Source: Craterostigma plantagineum (Eukaryota; Streptophyta; Magnoliopsida; Lamiales; Linderniaceae). Taken from it: DNA of 64,000 nucleotides. The stretch covers positions 1 to 64,000 of the forward strand of contig JAPQWV010001620.1 of NCBI GenBank assembly GCA_027422505.1. The letters are read 5' to 3'. How positions within the stretch are numbered: the first letter of the stretch is position 1; each line of letters starts with the position of its first letter. A program made the translations under genes and the position numbers. Under the pieces are notes generated by a model, which was not told the origin of the DNA, ran no database searches, and saw only the letters and a list, made by a program, of their open reading frames with translations. This document shows, one piece after another, positions 34,465-44,686 of this stretch.

Positions 34465-35523
34465 ATAATGAGAAAATTCTAATCAAGGTAGTTGTTACAT
34501 TTACATATTTATATGACCACTGTTTTCTCTTATTTGGAACCGTGTGTTTGGAATTCGGTGAACTTGTTTAGCCCGTCCACTCGTTTTTTAGTTGTTAAAT
34601 GTTATTTCTGAGTCCTTTCAGGCGACGATGTAGTAAGGTTTTTTTTCCCCATCCGTGTCGACGTAGCTTATGTTTGTTTTTTCGTTTCGTATATCGATTA
34701 TGTATCTGTCTTATACCAATGTTCATGTTTTTTCTGTCTCATTGCCATCTCTAATTGCAATCATATATCAAATCGACTAGCTGAAAAAAAAAAAAAAAAA
34801 CTCAGATTAAAATTCGTGGAAAACGAAACTAGGAGTTTCTGTTTTACTGGGGAAGTTGGATTATCTTCAGATGGCCTATTATGAAGGTCAGATTCGCTTC
34901 AGGTAATTAATTTCGCCAACTCTCTAGGGAATTGTCCGTAATTAAAAACCGAATAACGTAGGCCATTTTGTAATTAAAGCGAGAAAAAATTAGTGTCTTT
35001 GTGATTGTTTTATTACGGATTTTTTTTTTTGTCTATGTCATCGTCGTTCACATTTAGAGTGTAAACGAGTCGACCGTATTTTACTATTCCTAAGACGAGG
35101 TTTATAATAATGAAATATTGAATGAAAATTTTGCATTTTTTATTTGGAAATAAATTCACTGAGAAAGAAAAAGGACAATCTCATCAATCGGAATCAATTC
35201 TAAATTACAACTTCTAATCTATCCATCATGAAATGATTTATTTGAAGAAAAATCAAATATCCGAGCAATTAACTAATTATCAGCATGCTATTTATTGCCT
35301 GTATTTCTATCATCATACAAAAGAGGTTTTACATGATCTCTCTTCTTTGGTTAGTATCACTATCTTCAGACCATATATCACAATATTACAAAGCAAAAGA
35401 AAAAAAAAAAAAAAGAAGCGTCATATTACCTAATCATTATTCAGGAAATAAATCTATAAAAAAAATACTTTGATAATTAGCTGATTTTTCTCTCCAGCAA
35501 AAAGAAACCCGCCGGAGTAAAAA
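34465..35523. other. EMC10 3' region and intergenic spacer
   Basis: AT-rich sequence with poly-A and poly-T runs (near 34784 and 35400). No gene is seen; it separates the convergent EMC10 and small minus-strand gene. Confidence 0.5.
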
Positions 35524-35862
35524 TCACTCAGGCAAACGCTTCCCATCGGAGTCGTACAAAATCCTGCCGGAAAAATTCAACGGACGGCACTTCTCTCCTC
35601 TGATAATAGTCTTCTTCCAAACGGCGTCGTCCTCATCATCATCACCACCTTCTTCTTCTCCATAGCTATCCTTCACTTTTCTCCACGAAATCTTCTTCGC
35701 CATAAGAAGTGCTCTGCTGCTTAAGCTGCTGTGCATCTTTTTGATCGACGGCTTAGCTTTCTTACTAAATCCCAACCCTTTGATCTTCTTCTTATTATTA
35801 CCTCCTCCTTGTGAACCACAGATGAAAGATGACACGGAAAACACGGAGAAGAAAACTGTCAT
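35524..35862 (-). CDS. Small plant-specific protein of unknown function
   Basis: An intact 112-residue single-exon frame. The N-terminus is hydrophobic (MTVFFSVFSVSSFIC) and could be a signal or anchor. A Lys-rich middle, an acidic run (EEEGGDDDEDD) and a C-terminal motif VWKKTIIRGEKCRPLNFSG followed by ILYDSDGKRLPE complete it. That last motif occurs, to my knowledge, in a family of small uncharacterised plant proteins; I know no function. A TATA box lies about 55 bp upstream, supporting a real gene. Confidence 0.75.
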   Translation of the reverse strand: MTVFFSVFSVSSFICGSQGGGNNKKKIKGLGFSKKAKPSIKKMHSSLSSRALLMAKKISWRKVKDSYGEEEGGDDDEDDAVWKKTIIRGEKCRPLNFSGRILYDSDGKRLPE

Positions 35863-35917
35863 TATTCAGTTATTGCTTTCACAAATATTACTATAGAAAT
35901 AAATTATGTATGTAGGC

Positions 35918-35928
35918 TTTATAAATAG
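35918..35928 (-). promoter_or_regulatory. TATA box of the small minus-strand gene
   Basis: TATTTATAAAG on the minus strand, about 55 bp before the ATG at 35862, predicts a short leader. A SINE target duplication starts at 35933, only about 5 bp upstream of it. Confidence 0.6.
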
Positions 35929-35944
35929 GTGCGCACTAGACTAC

Positions 35945-35945
<1 letters not shown>

Positions 35946-35986
<41 letters not shown>

Positions 35987-36226
35987 CAGTCCCGAGGTAT
36001 CCCCACACAGCCCGGCTATGTGCTAATCGCCACACACTCCAGAGGTGGGACTAATCCCCGGGGTCAGATGGATACATCCCAAACCCACCCAACAACGATA
36101 GTCATGGGCCTAAGCCCATGGGGATTTTCCAAAGTCATGTGGGAGGTGGGGTTCGAACCCCTGACCTCCTAATCACATGAACTTTGGATGCCTCAGCTTG
36201 GCCACTAGAGCCAAGCCTCATTGGCC
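35946..36226 (-). mobile_element. tRNA-derived SINE, full length, with poly(A) tail
   Basis: On the minus strand the element has an A-box-like GGCTCTAGTGGCCAAG, a B box GGTTCGAACCC about 50 bp later, a unique body and a poly(A) tail of about 43 nt (poly-T at 35946-35988). Perfect 13-bp target duplications GCACTAGACTACG lie at 35933-35945 and 36227-36239. The structure is that of an RNA polymerase III SINE. A related truncated copy is at 31346-31566. Confidence 0.9.
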
Positions 36227-36239
36227 GCACTAGACTACG

Positions 36240-37877
36240 TTTAGTGGTGGAAAATGGAGGGTTAATGGAAGCTGCTTTCTAATTAGTAGTAATGTTTTTG
36301 ACTTGGATAGTTGGAATGTCGTGTGAATTGGGGTGTATCGACGTATATGGGTTTCACTTATTCTACAACGAAATTAAATTACTACAATAAATTATAAGTA
36401 TAAATATCTTTACTTTATTGACTTGCTATTGCGGGATATTTAACTTTCCAATTTTTTATTAGGTTGTAGGCATCACGAAACTCCGACTAAGTTAGGTCTG
36501 CATCGAATCTTATCCTCAATATCGATTATCATAAGATCCCAATTTCGAAAAAGGCTCGTCTGCATGCCTATACTTTAACTAAGTTCAGTTTGATTCGAAT
36601 TTGAACCTCAATATTAGAAATAAAACAACGCTTTCTCAGTATGAGCATCTCTCATGGTCTGTCCCCACATCATGAGTAAGTTTAGTACGATTATGAACAT
36701 CAACACCCGATGTGGGACGATCCCAACTTCCAAATGGGCTAATCCTCATGGTCCATCCACTCAGTCTAATTTCGATTTGAATCGAATATGAACATCAACG
36801 TCGGCCGTAAGGCAATCCTGACTGAATTTCATGTTATTACCTTGTGATTTTTTAATTGCGCGAAACCCCCTTATACTTCTTCAAACTTAACACCGAACTC
36901 CCTAGTCAACACATACTGCCCCTGAATGCACAACACGCGCTCTATTTGCGATTGGAATAAGAATTGATCATACTTTCCAACATCAAATGACTAAAATATC
37001 CCTACAGGTCATCTTCCTCTCATAAGTCATATCGATATGAAAAAGCACAATTGCAACAGAAATTGAGCTTGAATGTGAAGAGTTGGTATTATCTAAGTTC
37101 CCTCAAACACAGCTCTATATTTCTTATATTCCACACCAGCAAGGTCGAAGTCTTCATCCACAGCGAACCAATCTTATGCGACGGGAATGAATTTGGTGTT
37201 GAAAAAGATTTTATCTTTTCAGAACGGGAATTACACAAACAAAAATCGGAATCGAAATTGAAATAGTAATTGCACATCAAAATGGGGGGTTTTTGGCCTC
37301 ATGGAACGAATAATCAGAAGAAGCCCAAACGGTCTCGTTCGTAGGCGTCGACATCACTTTCCTCGACTTGAACACAGAGATATGGAGGCATCAGCTGAGA
37401 TTCCTCGAAAACTATTGCGGCTCGGCCCATTTTGATGGGATCTTGACCCACGACACCTCTAACATCTTCAACGAAGAGCTGCGAAGGACGGGCCACTTTA
37501 GCCATGGTGAAAAGGCCTCTTTACAAAGGGAAAGATAGTGCAGATAACCAAAATTTATCTGACCTGTAACCAAAATTTGACCGGAGGGGTGCATGTGCAA
37601 AATTACGTCAACCACAATGATGTTTTTAGCTATTTTCAAATCAGAGGGGTTTTGATGCATAATGTCTTTTTCTTTCTTTCTTTCTTTGTTGTTTAATCGA
37701 TAAAGTCACAATCGTGTTTTACCAGTTAGAATTTTGATTTGACTCGTTGACCGCCTGCATCATATATTTCCTTTTCTCAATCTAATGTCTAGCGTAACAG
37801 TTACTTGATCAGACTAAATTCAATGAGTTAACTAGCATATGCTATATTTGATAGGATTTTTCCAGCCACCAAGATCG

Positions 37878-37919
<42 letters not shown>

Positions 37920-37942
37920 TTTATTATAATATTATTTTATAT
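36240..37942. other. Intergenic region with possible MULE-like ends
   Basis: No convincing gene. GCGCGAAACCCCCTTATAC near 36857 and, inverted, AGAGGGGTTTTGATGCATAA near 37642 might be the ends of a decayed long-TIR element of about 0.8 kb that would enclose the 63-codon minus frame 37314-37505. An AT microsatellite lies at about 37879-37909. Confidence 0.35.
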
Positions 37943-38452
37943 TGTAGGGCGACGCGGCGGATTCCTGCCACACGTTTAGAGCGGTCCAGAAGAGCTGAAG
38001 ACATCTATAAATAGGCTGAAGATTTTTCAGTTATTATCATCACAAGCTCATTCGAGTTTTACTAAATAGAGAGAAGTAATTCGAGTGAATTGTGAGGTTA
38101 TCAGTTCAGGTAGAAACTGATAGGGTTCCACATCCACAGAGAGGTGTGAGGTAAATACGAGTGGTAAAAGTGAGATAGTAAAAATTTGAGGGTTGTAATT
38201 TTTACTATAGTGAAGATTTTGCCGACTCGGCCGTGGTTTTTCCCTCTTCGTTAACAGAGGGTTTTCCACGTTAAATTCTGGTGTTCTTTCTTACCTTACG
38301 GTAATTTTATTTTACCTTGGTAGTTACTGTGCGGGTCCCACCAAATTTACCTCGTGGGTCCTACTTCTCCCGATCGTCGTACCGAGCCAAACCGGGAGCT
38401 GTTCCGCTGCGGGGCCCACTGACCACTGCGGGGCCCACCACCATTCCCAACA
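37943..38452 (+). repeat. 5' LTR of copia element 2
   Basis: The block runs from TGTAGGGCGAC to CATTCCCAACA. Its last ~220 bp match 41069-41276 with substitutions and small indels. The 5' boundary is inferred from the TG just after the AT microsatellite region. Confidence 0.7.
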
Positions 38453-38454
38453 AG

Positions 38455-38466
38455 TGGTATCAGAGT
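38455..38466 (+). other. Primer binding site (initiator tRNA-Met type)
   Basis: TGGTATCAGAGT follows the LTR after a 2-nt spacer. The canonical copia site is TGGTATCAGAGC. Confidence 0.85.
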
Positions 38467-38643
38467 CTGATAATATTCTGAGTATGCTCTGTGGTTGCAG
38501 CTTTGACTGATCTTCCACGTCAGAAAAGATAGGAGTAGGTTGCTGGTAGATTTTGACGGCCACGACGGAGGAATGATCAAACTGACAGTAACGAATTATC
38601 TTTATTGCAAAGACCTCATGAACCAATCGAAAATGAAGGCAAG

Positions 38644-41068
38644 ATGCCTGAAGGCGGGAATGCTGTCCTATGGAAGAATTTATAAAGAGAGACGCTAGCT
38701 GTTATCCGCCAATGGGTGGACATTAGCCTCTACAACCACGCCCGAAATGAGACAAACCCCCATAAACTCTGGACAAAATTGGAGGGTATGTACGAGGTGG
38801 CAAATGCGCTGAGCAAGGTATTCATGATGCGGAAACTCATGAATGTGAAACTGAATGAGGGACGATCAGTTGAATGACTTTGAAGGACTGGTAACTCAAC
38901 TCACAAGTGCCGGTCTAATCCTTGATGATGAGCTACAAGCATGTCTGTTACTGGGTTCTCTACCTGATAGTTGGGATACATTGGTGGTATCGCTTACTAA
39001 CTCGGCACCAAATGATAAAATCACGATGGATCAGACTCTATTAATGAAGAGCTGCGCAGAAGGATGCTGTCAGCACCAGTACGGGAAACTAGGCCCTTGT
39101 CACGGAGAATATGGGGTCGGAGCAAGAGTAGAGGACCAAAAGGATAAGACAAGTCTAAAGATAGACCCAAGTCCAGAGAGATGAGGAAGTGCTACCATTG
39201 TGGAAAAATTGGCCACTTACAAAGAAACTTCTCAATAGAAAACAGAAACAAGATGACGATAAGAACACGTCTGCAATCGCCTCCAACGATGGAGGAGAGG
39301 TTACTCTGGTGAATGAAGAAGACTGTTGTCATATTGCGGATGCAAGCACCGAATGGATAGTGGACTCTGGTGCTCTTACCATTGTGTTCCAAGGCGTGAA
39401 TACTTCTCCACATACAAGGCGGGAAACTTTGGCACTACTAAGATGGGTAACCAAAGTGTTTCTAAAAAGTGGGGATCAGTGATATCTGTATCCAGACGAG
39501 CGTAGGGTGCACATTACGGTTGAAAGATGTGCGACACATTCCAGACCTGCGTCTCAACCTGATTTCTGTGAAGGTGCTGGACAACGACGGATACTATAAT
39601 GAGATGGCGAATAGCAACTAGAAACTCACCAAGGGATCATTGGTGATAGCGAGAGGAAAGTTATGCTTCTCGCTGTACAAGATGCACGCAACAATATTGC
39701 TAACCAACTTAATGCAGTTGAAGATGATGCTTCTCCAAATTTGTGGCACAGACGGCTGGCGTACGTAGGAGAGAAGGGTTGAATGTCTTGGCTAGAAAGT
39801 CCCTCATACCAGTAGCCAAGGAGAAAGCACTGAACCCCTGCAATTATTGCTTGGCAAGCAACATAGAGTTTCATTCGCGAAGAATTCATCCAGGCGAATG
39901 AAGAAGTTGGAGTTGGTACACTCTGACGTATGCGGACCCATGGAAGTCGAATATTTGGGAGCCAGTAAATATTTTCTGACATTCATTGCTGATGCGTCTC
40001 GTAAGCCCTGGGTATATCTGTTGCGGACGAAGGACCATGTGTTCTACTATTTTAAGAAGTTCCATGCGATGGTAGAAAGGAAAACGGGAATGCCGTTAAA
40101 GTGTCTATGCACAGATAATGGTGGTGAATACATCTCTCGGGAGTTCAGAGATTATTCCATGAAGCAGGGCATTAGGCATGAGAAGACAGTTCTTGGCTCT
40201 CCCTCAGCAAAATGGTGTCGCGGAAAGAATGAACCGGACCATTATGGAGAGAGTCCGAGCGATGCTCAAGATGGCTAATCTATCTAAGTCATTTTGGGGG
40301 GAAGCTGTCAATACTGCAGTCTATCTTATCAACCGACTACCTTCATCGGCCTTGGATTTCGATATACCAGAGAAGGTGTGGATTGGTAGAGACATCTCAT
40401 ATTCATATTTGTGAGTGTTTGGCTGCAAGACGTTCATACATGTGCCGAAGGAACAAAGATCGAAGCTCGATGATAAATCGAATCCTTGCATCTTTATTGG
40501 GTACGGAGACGAGGAGTTCGGCTACAGATTTTGGGATCCAAAGAAGAAAAAGAATGTTCGAAGTCGCGACGTTGAGCATAAGACCATGGGCGACCCAGAT
40601 GTGGATGTGACGACATCCACAGGTGGCGGTGTAACGATTATACACCAGTCAGCATTCCATATAATGGTCCCACGGAGGAAGAAATGCAACAATCAGAACC
40701 TGAATCAGAAGATCCAGCCATTGATGATGATGAACCTGTTGTAGATGAACACACTGAAGATACTGAGTAGGAAAAGCCTTCAGATGTGCAAGAAGCAGTT
40801 GAACCTCGGCTGAGAAGGTCAACTAGGGAACGCAAACCATCTACGAGGTATCCGATTTCTGATTATATTTTGATTACCGACGAGGGAGAGCCAGATAGCT
40901 TCCAGGAAGTACAATCTTGTAGGGACAAAGATTGTTGGACAAAGGCCATGCAAGAGGAGATGGATTCTCTGAAGAAGAATGATACGTCGAGTTGGTTCGA
41001 TTGCCGAAATGAAAGAAGACACTCAAGAAAAAATGAGTGTACAAATTGAAGAAGGATGATGGCAAGCT
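38644..41068 (+). pseudogene. gag-integrase relic of copia element 2
   Basis: Frames on the plus strand carry a gag domain (LWTKLEGMYE, LNDFEGLVTQLTS, LLGSLPDSWDTLVVS), a zinc knuckle CYHCGKIGHLQRNF whose last Cys is Phe, a protease-like IVDSGA and integrase motifs HSDVCGP, TDNGGEY and NGVAERMNR. The downstream segment LRRSTRERKPSTRY leads to the start of RT, where coding stops at the deletion junction. Numerous stops and shifts make it inactive. Confidence 0.85.
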
Positions 41069-41276
41069 GGTTCGGCCATGGTTTTTCCCTCTTCGTTAAC
41101 AGAGGGTTTTCCACATTAAATTCTGGTATTCTTTCTTACCTTATGGTAATTTTATTTTTGTGGTAGTTACTGTGGGGGTCCCACCAAATTTATCCCGTGG
41201 GTCCCACTTCTCCCGATCGTCGTAACGAGCCAAACCGGGACCTGTTCCGCTGCGGGGTCCACCACCATTCCCAACA
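41069..41276 (+). repeat. 3' LTR remnant of copia element 2
   Basis: It matches the 3' ~220 bp of the 5' LTR and ends CCCAACA. The 5' part is deleted together with the RT region. Confidence 0.8.
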
Positions 41277-41601
41277 ATATTTCCATTGAATATATGTCAA
41301 TTACTTGTCCGACCGATTCAGGCCAACCGCCGTGGCCCGTCGTGCTGGTGTATTGGCCCTGCCCTTTAGACCACTTGTATACATTGGGCTTGTTGGTGAG
41401 TCTATTCTTAATTTCTCGCATGTTTAGGTCCCGTTTAATTTTCAAGATTGGATAAAAGCCCATAAAGTTATCTTGGAATTGTTTATCTCATTGCACCGTT
41501 TAGTCCCTATTTTCGATAATTATTTATGCTGTTCACTTTCCACTACATCATCAAAGAATATATTCCTTAAATTACCTTTATACCCCTAGTCCCAATTAAA
41601 A

Positions 41602-42091
41602 ACCCCAATGTCGAGCTTCTGGTCTACAGGAAGATTGCATGCCGAAGTTTAAACATCAACATCGATGATGCCTCGGGGTTATTGAAATCATTCGAGGTAC
41701 AATGTAAATTTTGTAGAGCCTTTTCACACTAGTACAAAAAATGTCATGTGCGAACGGTTGTTATGGGTTATAGGTGATGATTTCTCGGCGACACCCAGAG
41801 GCCCAGCGCCCATCCTACGATTATAGGTGATTGCTGTAAACTGTCGCCCCCAATGTCGAGCTTCTGGTCTACAGGAAGATTGCAGGCCGAAGTTTAAACA
41901 TCAACATCGATGACGCCTCGGGGTTATTGAAATCATTCGAGGTACAATGTAAATTTTGTAGAGCCTTTTCACACTAGTACAAAAAATGTCATGTCCGAAC
42001 GGTTGTTATGGGTTATAGGTGATGATTTCTCGGCGACGCCCAGAGGCCCAGCGCCCATCCTACGATTATAGGTGATGGCTGTAAACTGTCG
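41602..42091. repeat. 245-bp tandem duplication spanning a CACTA end
   Basis: Two nearly identical copies start at AATGTCGAGCTTCTGG (41606 and about 41851). Each contains flanking DNA followed by the left terminus CACTAGTACAAAAAATG (41727 and 41972). They differ at a handful of positions. Confidence 0.85.
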
Positions 42092-43775
42092 CCCATAACT
42101 AGGTATGGGCGACGGTTGTTTTCGATGATAGGTGACGGTTGTTTCACTTATTCTTGTATTTTTTTCTATTCCAAATTTTATTTGGCTCTTCTATATTTGA
42201 ATAAACTTGCAACGATACATACCCAACTATTCAATCCATCGATCAACTAACAATTCAATCAAACAAATCTCATTAACCAATTAATACGTTCAGCGATGAA
42301 TGCATAATGAGTAAATAATATTCAACTAGACTATTTCCCTAGACACTCACGTCTAACAATTGGCCTTCAAGATCAGTTTTCCTCCTATCATAGGACCAAA
42401 GCTTAGCTACAGAGCATAATGTACATAGGCGAACTTTGCAAGTTCCGCTGCAGCAAGTCGAGCCTTTTTGCTTGCAAGTTCTCTTCTTTGAACGGCATTC
42501 TTGCACCAATGTAGAGGTAGTTACCTCAGTGTCATCCCGCTGGCAGACAGAAATACAAGCATCTCCAAGATGATTATGATGGGATCCCACCAAATTTTCT
42601 TCCATGGTATTTTGATGCTTAACTTCCCCACTTGACCTACAAAAGCACACGTCAATAATACATACAAAACCATGCCATATGAACTAATACTTCAGCAACC
42701 GCTTTATCATTTAATTCATGAAGTAATTGTCCACACGTAAGGTATAAGCGAAAGAAAACTTCGATATTAGTTATTAACATTGTTAACTTATGGCAACCCG
42801 TCTTTCACACAGAGAAAAGACTCCTAACGAAGAATTCAACAAGCGAAGACATGGAAAGGAGTTGATGCATTGCAGTAATATTCGTAAAAGAATACCCTCC
42901 CTAACGTACCAGCAGCTGCGGTGCGAAACTAAGCATGCCTGAAATTTCTCGCATGTTCAGCGAAAATTCAGAAAATACTATTCGAGAATCGTACCTTGCT
43001 TGAAAGCAAATGGCAGCCATAGATAGTCAAATGCCTCAAGAATCAACTTCACGTTTCAAGCAACACCTCCTCTGTAACAACAGAAACTACGGTCGACCTA
43101 AAACGAGCTGAAAAAATAGTACGAAGAAGAAAATTAAGAAAGGCACCATTCCAAATAGTGATTTTCAGCTGCTCCTGTTGGATGTCTTTGATGTAACGCC
43201 CTAGATATCCAAATATCAGCTGCCTAACCAATCCTTCGAACATGTTTTTTTTTCCTTTTTCTTCCGTCAATTAAAGATTAACAAGCGAAATCGATATGAA
43301 TCACATTCACAACATTCCTAATACAAATGGAATCAAGAAACAATACTTAAATTGTGGGATTCGGAGCAATAATAAGAAATCCCCAAAATTTCAAAAATTA
43401 GGTTTCGCGAAGAAATATATACCTTTCTAGCTTAATCGACGTTAATGATTTGATTTGATGTTGTCGTTGTTCTTACTGGATGTCTCCAGCGGTCGAAGGT
43501 GGTCGGATGACGTCAGATGGAATCGCCGTCGGGTCGCGTTGCCATGTGAGTGTTGAGCGCTCGCGCAAATGAAGTTGAAGATGCGACGCGGTTGTTAAGT
43601 AATGCTATAAACGACAGTTATTATCCCGTAATTGTCGCCTATAGTGTTAGCACAACAACCGTCGCCTATAGTTGTAATTACTTTAAAAAATATTACTAAA
43701 ATGCCACCGCGCGTATTATGGGCGACGGTTTTTTATGAACCATCGCCTATAGTGCCGTCGTATTATATACTAGTG
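41972..43775. mobile_element. Non-autonomous CACTA (En/Spm-type) element
   Basis: The left end CACTAGTACAAA and right end (reverse complement) CACTAGTATATA carry the CACTA hallmark. Subterminal repeats of the type ATAGGCGACGGTT occur in both orientations near both ends (about 42000-42150 and 43610-43760). The flanking triplets are TCA and TCG, an imperfect 3-bp duplication. The 1.8-kb interior has no transposase. A Cys-rich 103-codon minus frame at 42339-42650 has no family I recognise. Confidence 0.75.
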
Positions 43776-44238
43776 TCGTAAATTGTTCGGTGTCATTGTT
43801 TTCCCAATTAGGCTTTCGCTTTCAACGGTTTCACGTTTCTCGGTTAAGTTTATATGGGCATCATCGTTAAACAAGCGTCTCTCGGTTCAGTTGGGGATCG
43901 AGGGCTTGAGTAACCTATGATTATTACATCGTTTTCTAATGTTTATTGTGACGGGCTTCTAATTGTGTTTGCTCTTTGTTAAGCTAAATTGGGGGATTTC
44001 TAATTTTTTTGGCGTTATTTAGTCGGTTGTGGACTACCATTCTCAGCATATTACATTTTCGGGAATCTGATGTTATCGTTTGGTTATTTCTATTTGAATG
44101 TTTGCAAAGCTGTTGAATGTTGTCACCCGTTACATGTTGTCTTGATCGTTGGGTTATCGTTTGAATGGTTGTTGAATATCAACTTATTTCTGTTTCAATG
44201 TTCAATATCTATAATGTTGATTATTGTGGTGACCAGGA

Positions 44239-44686
44239 TGTCATCGGATCATGGCATCCGGCACGGTCAGATAATGGAACTACGTTATAACATAGGTAAT
44301 TGTCACTGTCGTTATGCAACACAAGCCTCGATTGAAGTGGTTAGTCCGAATAAGTTTACCGTCGGCAAGTTATATACCGTTTGTAAAAATCGTGCTTGCC
44401 ACTACTAGAAATTGTTAAACCTGCACACCGTTACATACTCGGACATCATGTGCAAACACCACCTTCCATGGCCGATAACGACAACACTTACGATCGCACT
44501 GATGAGTTAAGTATTGACGTTAATGCGATATACGGCGAACTTAGCAGGCTAAAGCATGAAGTCATGGAAACTAGAAGTGTTGCGAAGGACATTGTCTTAG
44601 ATGTTGGTATTATCAAGGGAACAACTGTGGACGATCGAGGTGAATTGAAAGAGGTGCGTAGGAGAATTTTAGGCGTGAAAAAGTGA
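44239..44686 (+). pseudogene. GRF-type zinc-finger-like protein, broken
   Basis: From ATG 44239 the frame encodes CHCRYATQASIEV followed by VGKLYTVCKNRACHY, a spacing (C-x-C, aromatic GK-x-Y, C-x4-C) like plant GRF zinc fingers. A TAG at 44406 stops it, where families usually continue with Trp. The sequence continues in another frame (44396-44686) with a charged coiled-coil-like stretch (ELSRLKHEVMETR, ELKEVRRRILGVKK). Stop plus frame change indicate a relic. Function is unknown. Confidence 0.45.

Larger units (their letters stand above)
37943..41276 (+). mobile_element. Ty1/copia retrotransposon with large internal deletion
   Basis: A 5' LTR (37943-38452) is followed by an initiator-tRNA-Met type primer site, decayed gag, protease-like and integrase sequence, and the first codons of the RT region. 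The sequence then jumps directly into the interior of the 3' LTR at about 41068. RT, RNase H and the start of the 3' LTR are missing. The flanks share only ATAT within an AT-rich context, so the target duplication is not decisive. Confidence 0.85.

Noticed and set aside
36130..36200. Possible tRNA gene because of a GGTTCGAACCC B box
   Set aside because: The flanking sequence does not give a tRNA cloverleaf. Poly(A) tail and 13-bp target duplications identify a SINE.
37314..37505. 63-codon minus frame as a host gene
   Set aside because: It is short, has no family I recognise and lies in possible mobile-element sequence; kept only as a finding.
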